From Immundisolibacter sp049322795 (GTDB lineage: Bacteria; Pseudomonadota; Gammaproteobacteria; Immundisolibacterales; Immundisolibacteraceae): a stretch of DNA of 64,000 bases. Below the pieces are notes generated by a model. The model was not told where the DNA came from and did not search any database. It was given only the letters and a program-made list of their open reading frames with translations. Both the position numbers and the translations under genes were made by a program. This document shows positions 8,191 through 19,401 of this stretch, piece after piece. Position 1 is the first letter of the stretch, and every line of letters starts with the position of its first letter. The stretch is from positions 124,001-188,000 of the forward strand of contig JBMOQH010000019.1 in NCBI GenBank assembly GCA_049322795.1, written 5' to 3'.

Positions 8191-8742
8191 TCACATCATC
8201 CCGGTTTGCAGGCGCGCGGCCTCGCTCATCATGTCGGCGCTCCACGGCGGATCGAGCACCAACTCGACCTCGGCAGCGTCGACGCCGGGGATGGCCAGCA
8301 GCTTTTCCTTCACGTCCTCGGCCAGTACATCGCCCATGCCGCAGCCCGGCGCAGTCAGTGTCATCTTGACCTCCACGCGGTAGCGCTGTTTGCCGGTCTC
8401 ACGCACGTCGCAGCCATAGATCAGCCCCAGCTCGACAATGTCGACCGGAATTTCGGGGTCGTAGCAGGTGCGAAGGTGCTGCCAGACCAGTTCCTCGATC
8501 GCCTCCGGCGTCGGTGCACCGGTGAAGCTCTCGGCCGGCAGCGGCACGCGCGTCTTGCCGAGCGCGTCGGCGTCCTTGGCGTCGATGCGCGCCATCTGGC
8601 CTTCGAGCAGCACCGTGTAGCTGCCGCCGAGCTGCTGCAGGATGCTCACCTCGGTGCCCTTCTTGGCGTTCACCTGAATGCCGAGCGGCACGAACAACGC
8701 CTTGCAGTCGCGGCTGAGGACGACGGTTTCACGCTCGTTCAC
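8191..8742 (-). CDS. sufT: SufT, Fe-S cluster assembly/maturation factor
   Basis: A 183-residue protein with a short N-terminal extension and a DUF59/MIP18 domain from about residue 85. The segment YDPEIPVDIVELGLIYG is the domain hallmark, and TAPGCGMGD carries the conserved cysteine. The family supports Fe-S maturation, particularly under high demand for Fe-S enzymes such as lipoate synthase. It lies between sufU and the A-type carrier on the same strand, as in many suf operons of non-enteric bacteria. Confidence 0.9.
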   Translation of the reverse strand: MNERETVVLSRDCKALFVPLGIQVNAKKGTEVSILQQLGGSYTVLLEGQMARIDAKDADALGKTRVPLPAESFTGAPTPEAIEELVWQHLRTCYDPEIPVDIVELGLIYGCDVRETGKQRYRVEVKMTLTAPGCGMGDVLAEDVKEKLLAIPGVDAAEVELVLDPPWSADMMSEAARLQTGMM

Positions 8743-8779
8743 GGCAGGGGTCTCGATCGTTGGGGGAAGGTCAAGGCGC

Positions 8780-9228
8780 TCATTCGGTCTTGGCCGTCAC
8801 GGCCTCGCCGTGCGCGGCGTTGTGCAGGGTGTGCCAGGCCAGCGTGGCGCACTTCACGCGCGACGGGTACTCGCGCACGCCGGCGAGAACCGCCAGCTTG
8901 CCGAGCCGCTCGGCGGTTTCCTCGCTCGTGTCCTCGCCGGTGACCATGGCGTGGAAGGCCGCGAACATCTGCTCGGCCTCGGCCAGGGTCTTGCCCTTGA
9001 CGGCCTGCGTCATGAGCGAGGCCGATGCGGTCGAGATGGCGCAGCCGGCGCCCTCGAAGCGCAGGTCGGTCACCCGGTCGCCGTCCACGTGCAGGTACAC
9101 CGTCACCTTGTCGCCGCACAACGGGTTGTAGCCCTCCGCGCGGCGGTTGGCGTCGGCCAGCACGCCGTAATTGCGTGGGTTCTTGTTGTGATCGACGATC
9201 AGTTCCTGATACAGGTCGCGCAGGTCGC

Positions 9229-9232
<4 letters not shown>
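8780..9232 (-). CDS. sufU: SufU-type Fe-S scaffold / sulfur acceptor
   Basis: A 150-residue IscU-fold protein. It has Cys39 with Asp41 (NPLCGDKV), Cys64 (GAGCAIS) and Cys128 (RVKCATLAW). The long insertion between the second and third cysteines marks it as SufU rather than IscU. In characterised systems SufU takes persulfide sulfur from SufS. It overlaps the sufS stop by 4 bases, matching the coupled SufS-SufU pair. Confidence 0.92.
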
Positions 9233-10482
<1,250 letters not shown>

Positions 10483-10495
10483 GGGCGGTACCGGA

Positions 10496-11761
10496 TCAGA
10501 GCTGGGGCAGGCGGGCGTCGATGCGCGCGGCCAGCAGGTCGGCAAGGTCGCCATCGAGCCCGGCCAGCGCGTCGCAGGCGAAGGCCGTCATCAGCAGCGC
10601 CCGCGCGGCGGCAAGATCGATGCCGCGGGCACGAAGATAAAACAGCTGCGCCTCGTCGAGCTGGCCGACGGTGGCACCGTGGCTGCACTTCACGTCGTCG
10701 GCGTAAATCTCGAGTTCCGGCTTGGCGTCCACCTCGGCGCGGTCCGACAGCAGCAGGTTGGCGCAGGACATGACCGAATCGGTCTTGTCGGCGCCGGGGT
10801 GCACGTGCACGCGGCCGTTGAACACCGCCCGGCCATTGCCGCCGGCCAGCGCCTTGTAGGTCTCCCGGCTCTGGCAGTGCGGCGCGCGGTGCTCGATGCG
10901 GGTGTGGACATCCACGTGCTCGCCGCTGCCGGCGGTGGTCAGTCCGCGCAGGTCGCACTCACCGCCCGGCTCGGCGAGATGGACATCGAGATCCTGTCGC
11001 AGCAGGCCGCCGCCGGCCGCGAGCAGGTGCGACTCGAAGCGCGCGTCGCGCCCGACCCGCACGCGCAGATCGCCGATGTGGATGCCGGCCGGGCCTTCCG
11101 CCAGCAGCTTCACGTGCGACAAGCGCGCGCCCGGCGCGAGGCTCGCCTGCGCCAGCACGTTGACGTGATAGGCGTCCGTGCCGGTGCCCAGATAGTGCTC
11201 CACCACCTGCGCCTCGGCCTGGTCGCCAAGGTCGAACAGCAGGCGCAGATGCGCCGACGCGTTGCCGGCGCCGCCCAGGTGCACCACGTGCAGCGGACCG
11301 TCCAGACGCGCGCCGGGCGCGAGCGTGAGCCACAGGCCATCCTCGAACAGCGCGTCGTTCAGCCAGGCAAAGGCGCGTGCCGGGGCATCCACGCCGCCGC
11401 CGCGCAGCCGCGCGCGCAGCGCCTCGCCGTCCGCGGCGAGCATCTCGGCGAGGCTCACCACCGTGACGCCGGCCGTCGCGGGCAGGTTCGACCAGCCGGG
11501 CACCAAACGCCCGCCGGCAAACACCAGCCGCATCCCTTCCGGCATGCCCGGCGGCAACGCCTGCGGCACGGCCGCGGCCCGCGGCTCGGCGCGGTCGAGC
11601 ACGGCCAGGCGCGTGTATTTCCACTCTTCGTCGCGCCGGCCGGGCAGGCCCTGCGCCTCGAAGCGCTGCCAGGCATCGGCACGCAGCTCGCGCAGCCAGG
11701 GCGCGGCGCTCGCCTGCTGCACACGCGCGTGCTGCGCCTGCCAGTGGGCCAGCGCGCTCAT
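10496..11761 (-). CDS. sufD: SufD, Fe-S assembly scaffold subunit
   Basis: A 421-residue SufBD-family protein that forms the SufBC2D complex, in which the cluster is built at the SufB-SufD interface. The N-terminal RRDEEWKYTRL and the C-terminal beta-helix core with KCSHGATVGQLDEAQLFYLRARG are typical. It lacks the extra N-terminal domain of SufB. It overlaps sufC by 4 bases (ATGA) and is followed after 13 bases by sufS. Confidence 0.94.
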   Translation of the reverse strand: MSALAHWQAQHARVQQASAAPWLRELRADAWQRFEAQGLPGRRDEEWKYTRLAVLDRAEPRAAAVPQALPPGMPEGMRLVFAGGRLVPGWSNLPATAGVTVVSLAEMLAADGEALRARLRGGGVDAPARAFAWLNDALFEDGLWLTLAPGARLDGPLHVVHLGGAGNASAHLRLLFDLGDQAEAQVVEHYLGTGTDAYHVNVLAQASLAPGARLSHVKLLAEGPAGIHIGDLRVRVGRDARFESHLLAAGGGLLRQDLDVHLAEPGGECDLRGLTTAGSGEHVDVHTRIEHRAPHCQSRETYKALAGGNGRAVFNGRVHVHPGADKTDSVMSCANLLLSDRAEVDAKPELEIYADDVKCSHGATVGQLDEAQLFYLRARGIDLAAARALLMTAFACDALAGLDGDLADLLAARIDARLPQL

Positions 11762-12522
11762 GCCGAAGCCGCCTCCTCGCGCAGCCAGCCGTAGCCACTC
11801 TTCTCGAGCTCGGCGGCCAGTTCCGGGCCGCCCGAGCGCACGATCTGCCCGCCCGAGAGCACGTGCACGCGGTCCGGCGGCACGTAATCCAGCAGGCGCC
11901 GGTAGTGCGTCACCAGCAGCATGGCGCGCTGCGGCGAGCGCAGGCGGTTGATGCCGTCCGACACCACCTTCAGCGCGTCGATGTCGAGGCCGGAGTCGAT
12001 CTCGTCCAGCAGCACCAGGTCCGGTTCCAGCAGCGCCATCTGGAAAATCTCGGCGCGTTTTTTCTCGCCGCCGGAGAAGCCCTCGTTGATGGCGCGCTGC
12101 AAAAAGCCCTCGCGGATGTCGAGCTCCTTCATGCGGCCCTTGACCAGGCTGAGGAAATCCATGGCGTCGAGCTCTTCCTCGCCACGGTGCTTGCGCCGGG
12201 CGTTCACCGCCGCGCGCAGAAACACCGCCGTCGACAGGCCGGGAATCTCCACCGGGTACTGAAAGCCCAGGAACACGCCGGCGCGGGCGCGCTCCTCCGG
12301 ACTCTGTGCGAGCAGATCCCGGCCCTGGTAGCTGACGCTGCCGGCCAGCACCTCGTAGCCGTCGCGCCCGGCAATGACGTTGGACAGCGTGCTCTTGCCG
12401 GAGCCGTTCGGCCCCATCACGGCGTGCACCTGCCCGGCGTCGATGGCCAGGTCGAGTCCGCGCAAAATTTCCTTGCCGTCGACGGCGACGCGCAGGCCCT
12501 TGATGTCAAGCATTGCTGGCAT
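11758..12522 (-). CDS. sufC: SufC, ATPase of the Suf Fe-S assembly complex
   Basis: ABC-type ATPase (254 aa) of SufBC2D. Walker A is GPNGSGKST at residues 37-45, the ABC signature is GFSGGEKKR and Walker B is DLVLLDEIDSG. I start at the ATG at 12520-12522 because GAG lies about 7 bases upstream; the ATG three codons later (12513) is equally family-like. The ribosome-binding region sits just beyond an array of five hairpins that separates this gene from sufB, so its expression may be uncoupled from sufB. Confidence 0.95.
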   Translation of the reverse strand: MPAMLDIKGLRVAVDGKEILRGLDLAIDAGQVHAVMGPNGSGKSTLSNVIAGRDGYEVLAGSVSYQGRDLLAQSPEERARAGVFLGFQYPVEIPGLSTAVFLRAAVNARRKHRGEEELDAMDFLSLVKGRMKELDIREGFLQRAINEGFSGGEKKRAEIFQMALLEPDLVLLDEIDSGLDIDALKVVSDGINRLRSPQRAMLLVTHYRRLLDYVPPDRVHVLSGGQIVRSGGPELAAELEKSGYGWLREEAASA

Positions 12523-12543
12523 GGTGTACTCGTTATTTAAACC

Positions 12544-12691
12544 TTGAAAAACGCCGTCCATGGCGTTTTTCAACTCGCCGCAGCGCGGTACATGCCCGCG
12601 CTGCGCTCCATGAATCAAGGGCACAAGCCCTTGATTCATGACGGAGCATCCTGCTCCGGACAGGAAGCTCAGAAGCGATCAGAGCTTCCTG
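12544..12691 (-). repeat. array of five perfect hairpins in the sufB-sufC intercistronic gap
   Basis: Five back-to-back perfect inverted repeats fill the 177-base gap. Left/right arms: 12544-12555/12562-12573 (12 bp, loop 6; arm TTGAAAAACGCC), 12579-12588/12596-12605 (10 bp, loop 7), 12609-12622/12627-12640 (14 bp, loop 4; arm CATGAATCAAGGGC), 12642-12648/12652-12658 (7 bp, loop 3) and 12661-12670/12682-12691 (10 bp, loop 11). The arms of different hairpins are unrelated to each other. The hairpin nearest sufC has an A-tract/T-tract stem resembling an intrinsic terminator, so attenuation or mRNA processing within the operon is possible. Confidence 0.85.
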
Positions 12692-12699
12692 ATTCCCGC

Positions 12700-14165
<1,466 letters not shown>

Positions 14166-14169
<4 letters not shown>

Positions 14170-14642
14170 GGGCGGGTCCCCGCGCTGATCGGCTCGGGAT
14201 GGGCGGCCGGTGGCCGCGCATACGGTTTGATGGGAGATGCGGCCGGCCGGATCATGTCGGCCAGGGTCATGGCCTCGAGCGCCGCCAGCACCGCCTGGCT
14301 GATGCGCTGCCAGTTGCCGCGGATCGAGCACACCGATTCCTGCTCGCACAGGCCGGCGCTGGAACCGCATTCGGTGAGGCCCACCGGCCCCTCGAAGCAG
14401 CGCACGATCTGCGCGACCGAAATCTGCTCCGCCGGGCGCGCCAGCGTGTAACCACCGCCCTGCCCGCGCGTCGAGCGCAGCAAGCCGGCGCGCACCAGAG
14501 CCTTCAGAACCTTGCTGGTGGTGGGCAACGCAATGCCGGTGCCCTGCGCCAGCTCGGCCGCCGAGCACACCGCCCCCGCGGCGATGGCGAGATGCCCCAT
14601 CACGACGGTGGCGTAGTCGGTGAGTTTGCTTACGCGCAGCAT
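14166..14642 (-). CDS. Rrf2-family Fe-S-sensing regulator of the suf operon
   Basis: A 158-residue winged-helix Rrf2 protein. The DNA-binding half contains TTSKVLKALVRAGLLRSTRG and GGGYTLARP. Cys92, Cys99 and Cys105 (ECGSSAGLC, then SVC) match the three cluster-ligand cysteines of IscR/SufR-type sensors. Apo/holo switching would repress suf when Fe-S supply is adequate. It is the promoter-proximal gene of the operon, and an IscR-like palindrome lies about 45 bases upstream of its start, implying autoregulation. The tail from about residue 137 is Pro/Ala rich. Confidence 0.9.
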
Positions 14643-14686
14643 GGCAATCGAAAAACGGGCACACAGAACTAAAAAGAGTGATTTGT

Positions 14687-14701
14687 GGACCAGTTTAGTC
14701 C
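14687..14701 (-). promoter_or_regulatory. IscR type 1-like operator of the suf operon
   Basis: On the minus strand GGACTAAACTGGTCC lies upstream of the Rrf2 gene. It resembles the IscR type 1 half-site pair (GACTA-AT rich-TAGTC). It fills the 17-base spacer between weak promoter-like hexamers TTCAAT and ACAAAT, the expected position for a repressor. Recognition by the adjacent Rrf2 protein is inferred. Confidence 0.5.
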
Positions 14702-14855
14702 TGATTGAATGCGTCGGACAAGGGCATCCACTACCGGTTCGGCCAGTCAGCGCAGGTGCATCGCCGCGGCCCGGGCAACGGTTCCCCGGCGGGGCCGGTG
14801 CTGGCCCCGACCGCATGCGATCATTGCAAGCTCCGACCCTTGATCCCATTCCCTC

Positions 14856-15710
14856 ATGCCTGCCCGCATCATCGATGGCAAAGGCGTGGCTGCCGCTGTG
14901 CGCACTGCGCTGACGGCCCGCGCCGCCACCTTTACCGCCCGCCACGGCCGCCCGCCCGGACTGGCGGTGCTGCTGGTCGGTGCCGATCCCGCCTCGCAGG
15001 TGTACGTGCGCAACAAACGCCGCGCCTGCGAGCAGGTCGGCATACGCTCGTTCAGCCACGATCTGCCGGCCGACACCAGCGAGGTGGACCTGCTGACGCT
15101 GGTCGATCGCCTGAACGCCGACCCGGCGGTCGACGGCATCCTGTTGCAACTGCCCCTGCCCGACCACATCCATCCCGAGGTGGTGCTCGAACGCATCGAC
15201 CCGGCCAAGGACGTGGACGGCTTTCATCCCTACAACGTCGGCCGCCTGGCGCAGCGCCTGCCCGGCCTACGACCGTGCACGCCGCGCGGCATCATGCGCC
15301 TGCTGGAGCACTACGCCATCCCCGTTCGGGGCCGGCACGCCGTGGTGGTGGGCGCGTCCAACATCGTCGGCCGGCCGGTGGCGCTCGAACTGCTGCTGGC
15401 CGGCGCCACCGTCACCATCTGTCACCGCTTCACGCGCGATCTCGAACAGCACGTACGGCGCGCCGAGCTGCTCATCGTCGCCGTCGGCAAGCCAGGACTG
15501 ATCCCGGGCGACTGGGTCGCACCCGGCGCGGCGGTCATCGACGTCGGCATCAACCGCCTGCCCGACGGCAGCCTGCGTGGCGATGTTGAGTTCGACAGCG
15601 CCCAGGAGCGCGCCGCCTGGATCACACCGGTGCCGGGCGGCGTCGGGCCGATGACCATTGCCATGCTGCTGGAGAACACAGTCGAGGCCGCAAACGTCGC
15701 CCGTGACTGA
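14856..15710 (+). CDS. folD: bifunctional methylenetetrahydrofolate dehydrogenase/cyclohydrolase
   Basis: Interconverts 5,10-methylene-, methenyl- and 10-formyl-tetrahydrofolate using NADP. The 284-residue protein has the catalytic YVRNKRRAC segment (Tyr/Lys), the signature DGILLQLPLPDHI, the Rossmann motif VVGASNIVGRP and the C-terminal PVPGGVGPMT. The ATG at 14856 is the family start. The 213 bases separating it from the divergent suf regulator contain the suf operator but no clear folD promoter or riboswitch that I can recognise. Confidence 0.96.
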   Translation: MPARIIDGKGVAAAVRTALTARAATFTARHGRPPGLAVLLVGADPASQVYVRNKRRACEQVGIRSFSHDLPADTSEVDLLTLVDRLNADPAVDGILLQLPLPDHIHPEVVLERIDPAKDVDGFHPYNVGRLAQRLPGLRPCTPRGIMRLLEHYAIPVRGRHAVVVGASNIVGRPVALELLLAGATVTICHRFTRDLEQHVRRAELLIVAVGKPGLIPGDWVAPGAAVIDVGINRLPDGSLRGDVEFDSAQERAAWITPVPGGVGPMTIAMLLENTVEAANVARD

Positions 15711-15848
15711 CGCCCGCAACGCATCGGCGCTTGCCATGCCGGCATACCACCCGTCGACGAGCCGACTCGTCGGTCACGCGCTGTCTTTTCGTCTGCACAA
15801 TGGCGACAGGTGAGCCGCTCAGAGCGATTTCGGCAGGTATAAAGCGTC

Positions 15849-16664
15849 ATGGCGACATGGGCGATCGGTGATATCCAGGGCTGCTTCGATGAGCTGCAAA
15901 TGCTGCTTCGGCGGACCGCTTTCAGGCCGGACCGGGACCGGTTGTGGCTGGTGGGCGATCTGGTCAACCGTGGCCCGCGGTCGCTCGAGGTGCTGCGCTT
16001 TGTGCGCTCGCTTGGCGATGGCGTGGTGAGCCTGCTGGGCAACCACGATTTGCATTTGCTGGCCATCGCCGCCGGCCACGGCCGCCTCAAGCGGGGCGAC
16101 ACCCTGCAGGCGGTGCTAGATGCGCCCGACCGCGATGCCCTGATCGACTGGCTGCGGGCGCGTCCGCTATTCCACTACGACGCCGGTCTGGGTGTGGCCA
16201 TGGTGCACGCGGCGCTGGCGCCTACCTGGAACATCGGCGACGCCGCCGCCCGTGCCGCCGAGGTGGAATCCGCGCTGCGCACGGACCCGGACGAGTATTT
16301 CAGCCACATGTACGGCGACACCCCGCACCACTGGGACGACGCCCTGCGCGGCGCGCGGCGCCTGCGCGTCATCACCGACTACCTCACGCGCGTGCGCTTC
16401 TGCCGGCCGGACGGCACCTACGACATGCGCGCCAAGGGTCCGCCGGGCAGCCAGCCGGAGGGCTTCTTGCCCTGGTACGACTTGCCGAACCGCGCCAGTG
16501 CGGGCACGCCCATCGTGTTCGGCCACTGGTCGGCCGTGGGCATGGTCGAGCGCGACGATATCTACGCGCTCGACACCGGCTGCGTCTGGGGCCGCAAGCT
16601 GAGCGCCCTGTGCCTGGAAGAACGACGCTGGGTGAGCGTGGACTGCCCGCAGCGCAGCCATTGA
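15849..16664 (+). CDS. apaH: symmetrical bis(5'-nucleosyl)-tetraphosphatase
   Basis: Hydrolyses Ap4A to two ADP, and in characterised species also removes Np4 caps from RNA. The 271-residue phosphoesterase shows GDIQGCFDE (DxxGC), GDLVNRGP and GNHD, the ApaH order, with the later VHAAL and FGHWS segments. Length is normal. It follows folD by about 140 bases on the same strand. The usual ksgA/apaG neighbours are absent here. Confidence 0.93.
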   Translation: MATWAIGDIQGCFDELQMLLRRTAFRPDRDRLWLVGDLVNRGPRSLEVLRFVRSLGDGVVSLLGNHDLHLLAIAAGHGRLKRGDTLQAVLDAPDRDALIDWLRARPLFHYDAGLGVAMVHAALAPTWNIGDAAARAAEVESALRTDPDEYFSHMYGDTPHHWDDALRGARRLRVITDYLTRVRFCRPDGTYDMRAKGPPGSQPEGFLPWYDLPNRASAGTPIVFGHWSAVGMVERDDIYALDTGCVWGRKLSALCLEERRWVSVDCPQRSH

Positions 16665-16816
16665 GCAGCGGTTAGGATGGCACGCCCGCGCGCAGGCCCG
16701 GATGGCTTGCAGAAAACGACCAAAGGTCAATACTTCGCCGCCGCCAACGATGACCCGCGCGCCCGCTGACGCCACGGATGGCCGCTTGCCGCGCCCGCCT
16801 GCGAGGAGGACTTGCG

Positions 16817-18082
16817 ATGAACGCCACACAGCGTCCACCCGGCCCGGGCTTCGACTGGCCAGGCCAAGCCGACAGCGTCACCCGCGTGCCCGGATGGGTG
16901 TTCGTGGACCCGGACATCTACGCGCTCGAACAGGAGCGCATCTTCCGCGGCCCGGTGTGGAATTTCGTCGGTTTGGAGGCGGAAATTCCGAATCCGGGCG
17001 ACTACAAGACGGCGCAGATCGCCGACACGCCGGTCATCGTCAGCCGCGACCGCGACGGCAGCATCCACGCCTGGCTGAACCGCTGCGCGCACCGCAACGC
17101 CAAGATCTGTCTCGACAAGCAGGGCAACACCGGCAGCTTCTACTGCGTCTACCACCAGTGGGGCTATGACCTCACCGGCCGGCTGACGGCGGTGCCGTTC
17201 GCGCGCGGCATCGGCGGCGAGGGCGGCATGCCGGCCGATTTCGACATGAACGCCATCCGGCCGAGGAAACTGCGGCTCGAGAACTTCTGCGGCGTGCTGT
17301 TCGCGAGCTTCAGCGACGACACGCCGCCGATCGAGGAGTATCTCGGCCCGCACATCGCGAAGTTCATGCGCCGCATCTTCCACCGGCCGATCCGCATCCT
17401 CGGCCATCAGCACCAGCACATGCGCGGCAACTGGAAGCTGTATGCCGAAAACCCGCGCGACGGCTACCACGCCAGCCTGCTGCACCTGTTCTTCGCCACC
17501 TTCGGCCTGTTCCGCGCTAGCCAGAAAGGCCAGTTGCATGTGTCAGACGGCGGCCTGCAGACCTGCTTCTATACCTACGTCGGCAAGGAAGACGAGGCGG
17601 CCCGCCAGCAGGGAATGAAGGAAGCCGCCCACACCTACCAGGAAGGCACCTACACGCTGGAGGACATGAACCTCCTGAAGGGCGCGATGGAGTGGGACGA
17701 CGGCATCAACCTCGTCATCATCGACGTGTTCCCGATCATGATGCTGCAGCAGATCGCGAACGTGCTGAACATCCGCCAATTCGAGCCTCACGGGCCGGAC
17801 GGCGTGACCGTGCACTACACCTTCTTCGGCTACGCCGACGAGGATCCGGCGCTGACCGAGATGCGTCTGAAGCAGATCAACCTGATCGGCCCGGCCGGGC
17901 TGGTGTCGATGGAGGATGGCCTCGCCATCGAGATCGTGCAGCAGGGCATCGCCCGGGACGGCGGCGCCGAGGCCATCGTCGAGATGGGCGGCAGGACGGT
18001 GGCGGCGGACACTACCTTTCTCGCCAGCGAGGATCCGGTGCGCGGCTTCTGGAACGGCTACCGGCGTTTGATGGGGCTGTAG
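16817..18082 (+). CDS. Rieske non-heme iron oxygenase, alpha subunit (stand-alone)
   Basis: A 421-residue ring-hydroxylating oxygenase alpha subunit. The Rieske [2Fe-2S] ligands are Cys90/His92 and Cys110/His113 (NRCAHRNAKIC, YCVYHQWGYD). The mononuclear iron site is Asp215, His218 and His223 in ENPRDGYHASLLH. Style and length resemble the anthranilate/salicylate-type group, but the substrate cannot be assigned. The start ATG at 16817 follows GAGGAGGA. No beta subunit, ferredoxin or reductase is adjacent. A GACC-AAA-GGTC palindrome at 16718-16728 lies upstream and could bind a regulator. Confidence 0.88.
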   Translation: MNATQRPPGPGFDWPGQADSVTRVPGWVFVDPDIYALEQERIFRGPVWNFVGLEAEIPNPGDYKTAQIADTPVIVSRDRDGSIHAWLNRCAHRNAKICLDKQGNTGSFYCVYHQWGYDLTGRLTAVPFARGIGGEGGMPADFDMNAIRPRKLRLENFCGVLFASFSDDTPPIEEYLGPHIAKFMRRIFHRPIRILGHQHQHMRGNWKLYAENPRDGYHASLLHLFFATFGLFRASQKGQLHVSDGGLQTCFYTYVGKEDEAARQQGMKEAAHTYQEGTYTLEDMNLLKGAMEWDDGINLVIIDVFPIMMLQQIANVLNIRQFEPHGPDGVTVHYTFFGYADEDPALTEMRLKQINLIGPAGLVSMEDGLAIEIVQQGIARDGGAEAIVEMGGRTVAADTTFLASEDPVRGFWNGYRRLMGL

Positions 18083-18087
18083 CGCGA

Positions 18088-18912
18088 TCAGGCGGCCGGC
18101 ACGGCCTCGGTCGTATCGGCCGGGGCACGGGGCCGGAAATCCACCAGCACCTGCGCCGCATCCGGCAGCGTCAGGCCGGAGGTCGCCTCCTGCCGCAGCA
18201 GCGGCGCGAGGGTGGTGCGCAGTACCGCGAACAGGCGCGGGTTGGCCGCTTCCTGGGCGTGCAGCAGCGCCTTCATCTGCTGGCGCTGGCGGGTGGAGCT
18301 GTCACAGGTCGGGCAGTTGTCGGGGATCACCGGCAATGGGCCATTCGCGGCGAACGCCTCGGTCTGCCGCTCGCGGGCGTAGACCAGCGGGCGGATCACG
18401 CGCAGGTCGCCGTCGTCATTGAGATACCCTGCCGGCATGGCGCGCAGCTTGCCGCCGAAGAAGGCATTCATCAGAAAGGTCTCGGCCACGTCGTCCAGGT
18501 GGTGCGCCAGCGCCAGGGTGCCGTAGCCATGCTCGCGCGCGAGACCGTAGAGCTTGCCGCGGCGCATGCGCGAGCAAAACGCGCACAGCGTGCGGCCCTC
18601 GAACGATCCCTTGGCCGCCCGCGCCAGGCTGTACGTGGCCTGGTGATACGGCACGCCCAGACTGTGCATATAGGCTGCCAGCGGGCTCGGGTCGTAACCG
18701 GGCATCTGCGGGTCGATGTTGGCGGCGCCGACCTCGAAACGCACCGGCGCCCGGGCTTTCAGATGCAGCAGCACGTGCAGCAGGGAGAGGCTGTCCTTGC
18801 CGCCGGACACGCCGACCAGGACGCGGTCACCGTCGCGGATCAGGTCGAAATCGCGAATGGCTTCGGCGGCAGCGGTAACGAGGCTGCGCGGTGGCTTGAT
18901 GGCGACGGTCAT
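18088..18912 (-). CDS. ttcA: tRNA 2-thiocytidine(32) synthetase TtcA
   Basis: Thiolates C32 of certain tRNAs in an ATP- and Fe-S-dependent reaction. The 274-residue protein has the PP-loop SGGKDS near residue 36, the CxxC pair in TLCAFCSRMRRG and the third cluster cysteine region DNCPTCDSS. These are the TtcA hallmarks. It is convergent with the Rieske gene, with only five bases between the two stops, so both may rely on antisense collision or distal terminators. Confidence 0.92.
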   Translation of the reverse strand: MTVAIKPPRSLVTAAAEAIRDFDLIRDGDRVLVGVSGGKDSLSLLHVLLHLKARAPVRFEVGAANIDPQMPGYDPSPLAAYMHSLGVPYHQATYSLARAAKGSFEGRTLCAFCSRMRRGKLYGLAREHGYGTLALAHHLDDVAETFLMNAFFGGKLRAMPAGYLNDDGDLRVIRPLVYARERQTEAFAANGPLPVIPDNCPTCDSSTRQRQQMKALLHAQEAANPRLFAVLRTTLAPLLRQEATSGLTLPDAAQVLVDFRPRAPADTTEAVPAA

Positions 18913-19011
18913 GGGGGGAAATCAGGGGTAACGACGACGGCCGGGGATTGTCCCACAGGGCCTTGGCTGCCCACCGTGTGACAATGCCTGCGCGTGAAGC
19001 AGGAGGAAAAC

Positions 19012-19365
19012 ATGGCCATCAGCAAAGTGACCAACGTGTATTACGTGGTGCCGGACATGGACGCAGCGGTAGCGTTCTACCGCGACACGCTGGGCCTGAA
19101 CGTGAAGTTCCAGGATGGCGACAAGTGGACACAGTTCGACGTCGGCGGCACGCAGGTTGCCGTCGCGACGCCGGCGCCCGGTCAGGTGGACCCCGGCAGC
19201 AACGCGACCGTGGTGCTGCAGGTGGATGACCTGGCCGCGACGCGTGCCGATCTCACCGCCCGCGGCGTCGCCGTGAGCGAGGTCATCGGGATGGGCAGCC
19301 ATGGCAGCTTTTTCACCTGCCGCGACCCGGCCGGCAACGTGGTGCAGTTCTTCGCCCGTTCCTGA
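19012..19365 (+). CDS. VOC (glyoxalase/bleomycin resistance) superfamily protein
   Basis: A 117-residue single VOC module with paired beta-alpha-beta-beta-beta units: VYYVVPDMDAAVAFYRDTLG at the start, VVLQVDDLAATRADL in the middle and the terminal DPAGNVVQFFARS. An AGGAGG Shine-Dalgarno sits six bases before the ATG at 19012, which decides against an upstream ATG at 18994. Substrate and reaction are unknown; such proteins include lyases, isomerases and binding proteins. Confidence 0.8.
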   Translation: MAISKVTNVYYVVPDMDAAVAFYRDTLGLNVKFQDGDKWTQFDVGGTQVAVATPAPGQVDPGSNATVVLQVDDLAATRADLTARGVAVSEVIGMGSHGSFFTCRDPAGNVVQFFARS

Positions 19366-19401
19366 GCACGGTTCCGCACAGGTCCCGGGGGGCAGCCCAC
19401 A

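Noticed and set aside
14702..14855. Tetrahydrofolate riboswitch before folD
   Set aside because: The leader is GC-rich with some pairing potential, but I cannot match any conserved THF aptamer core by eye.
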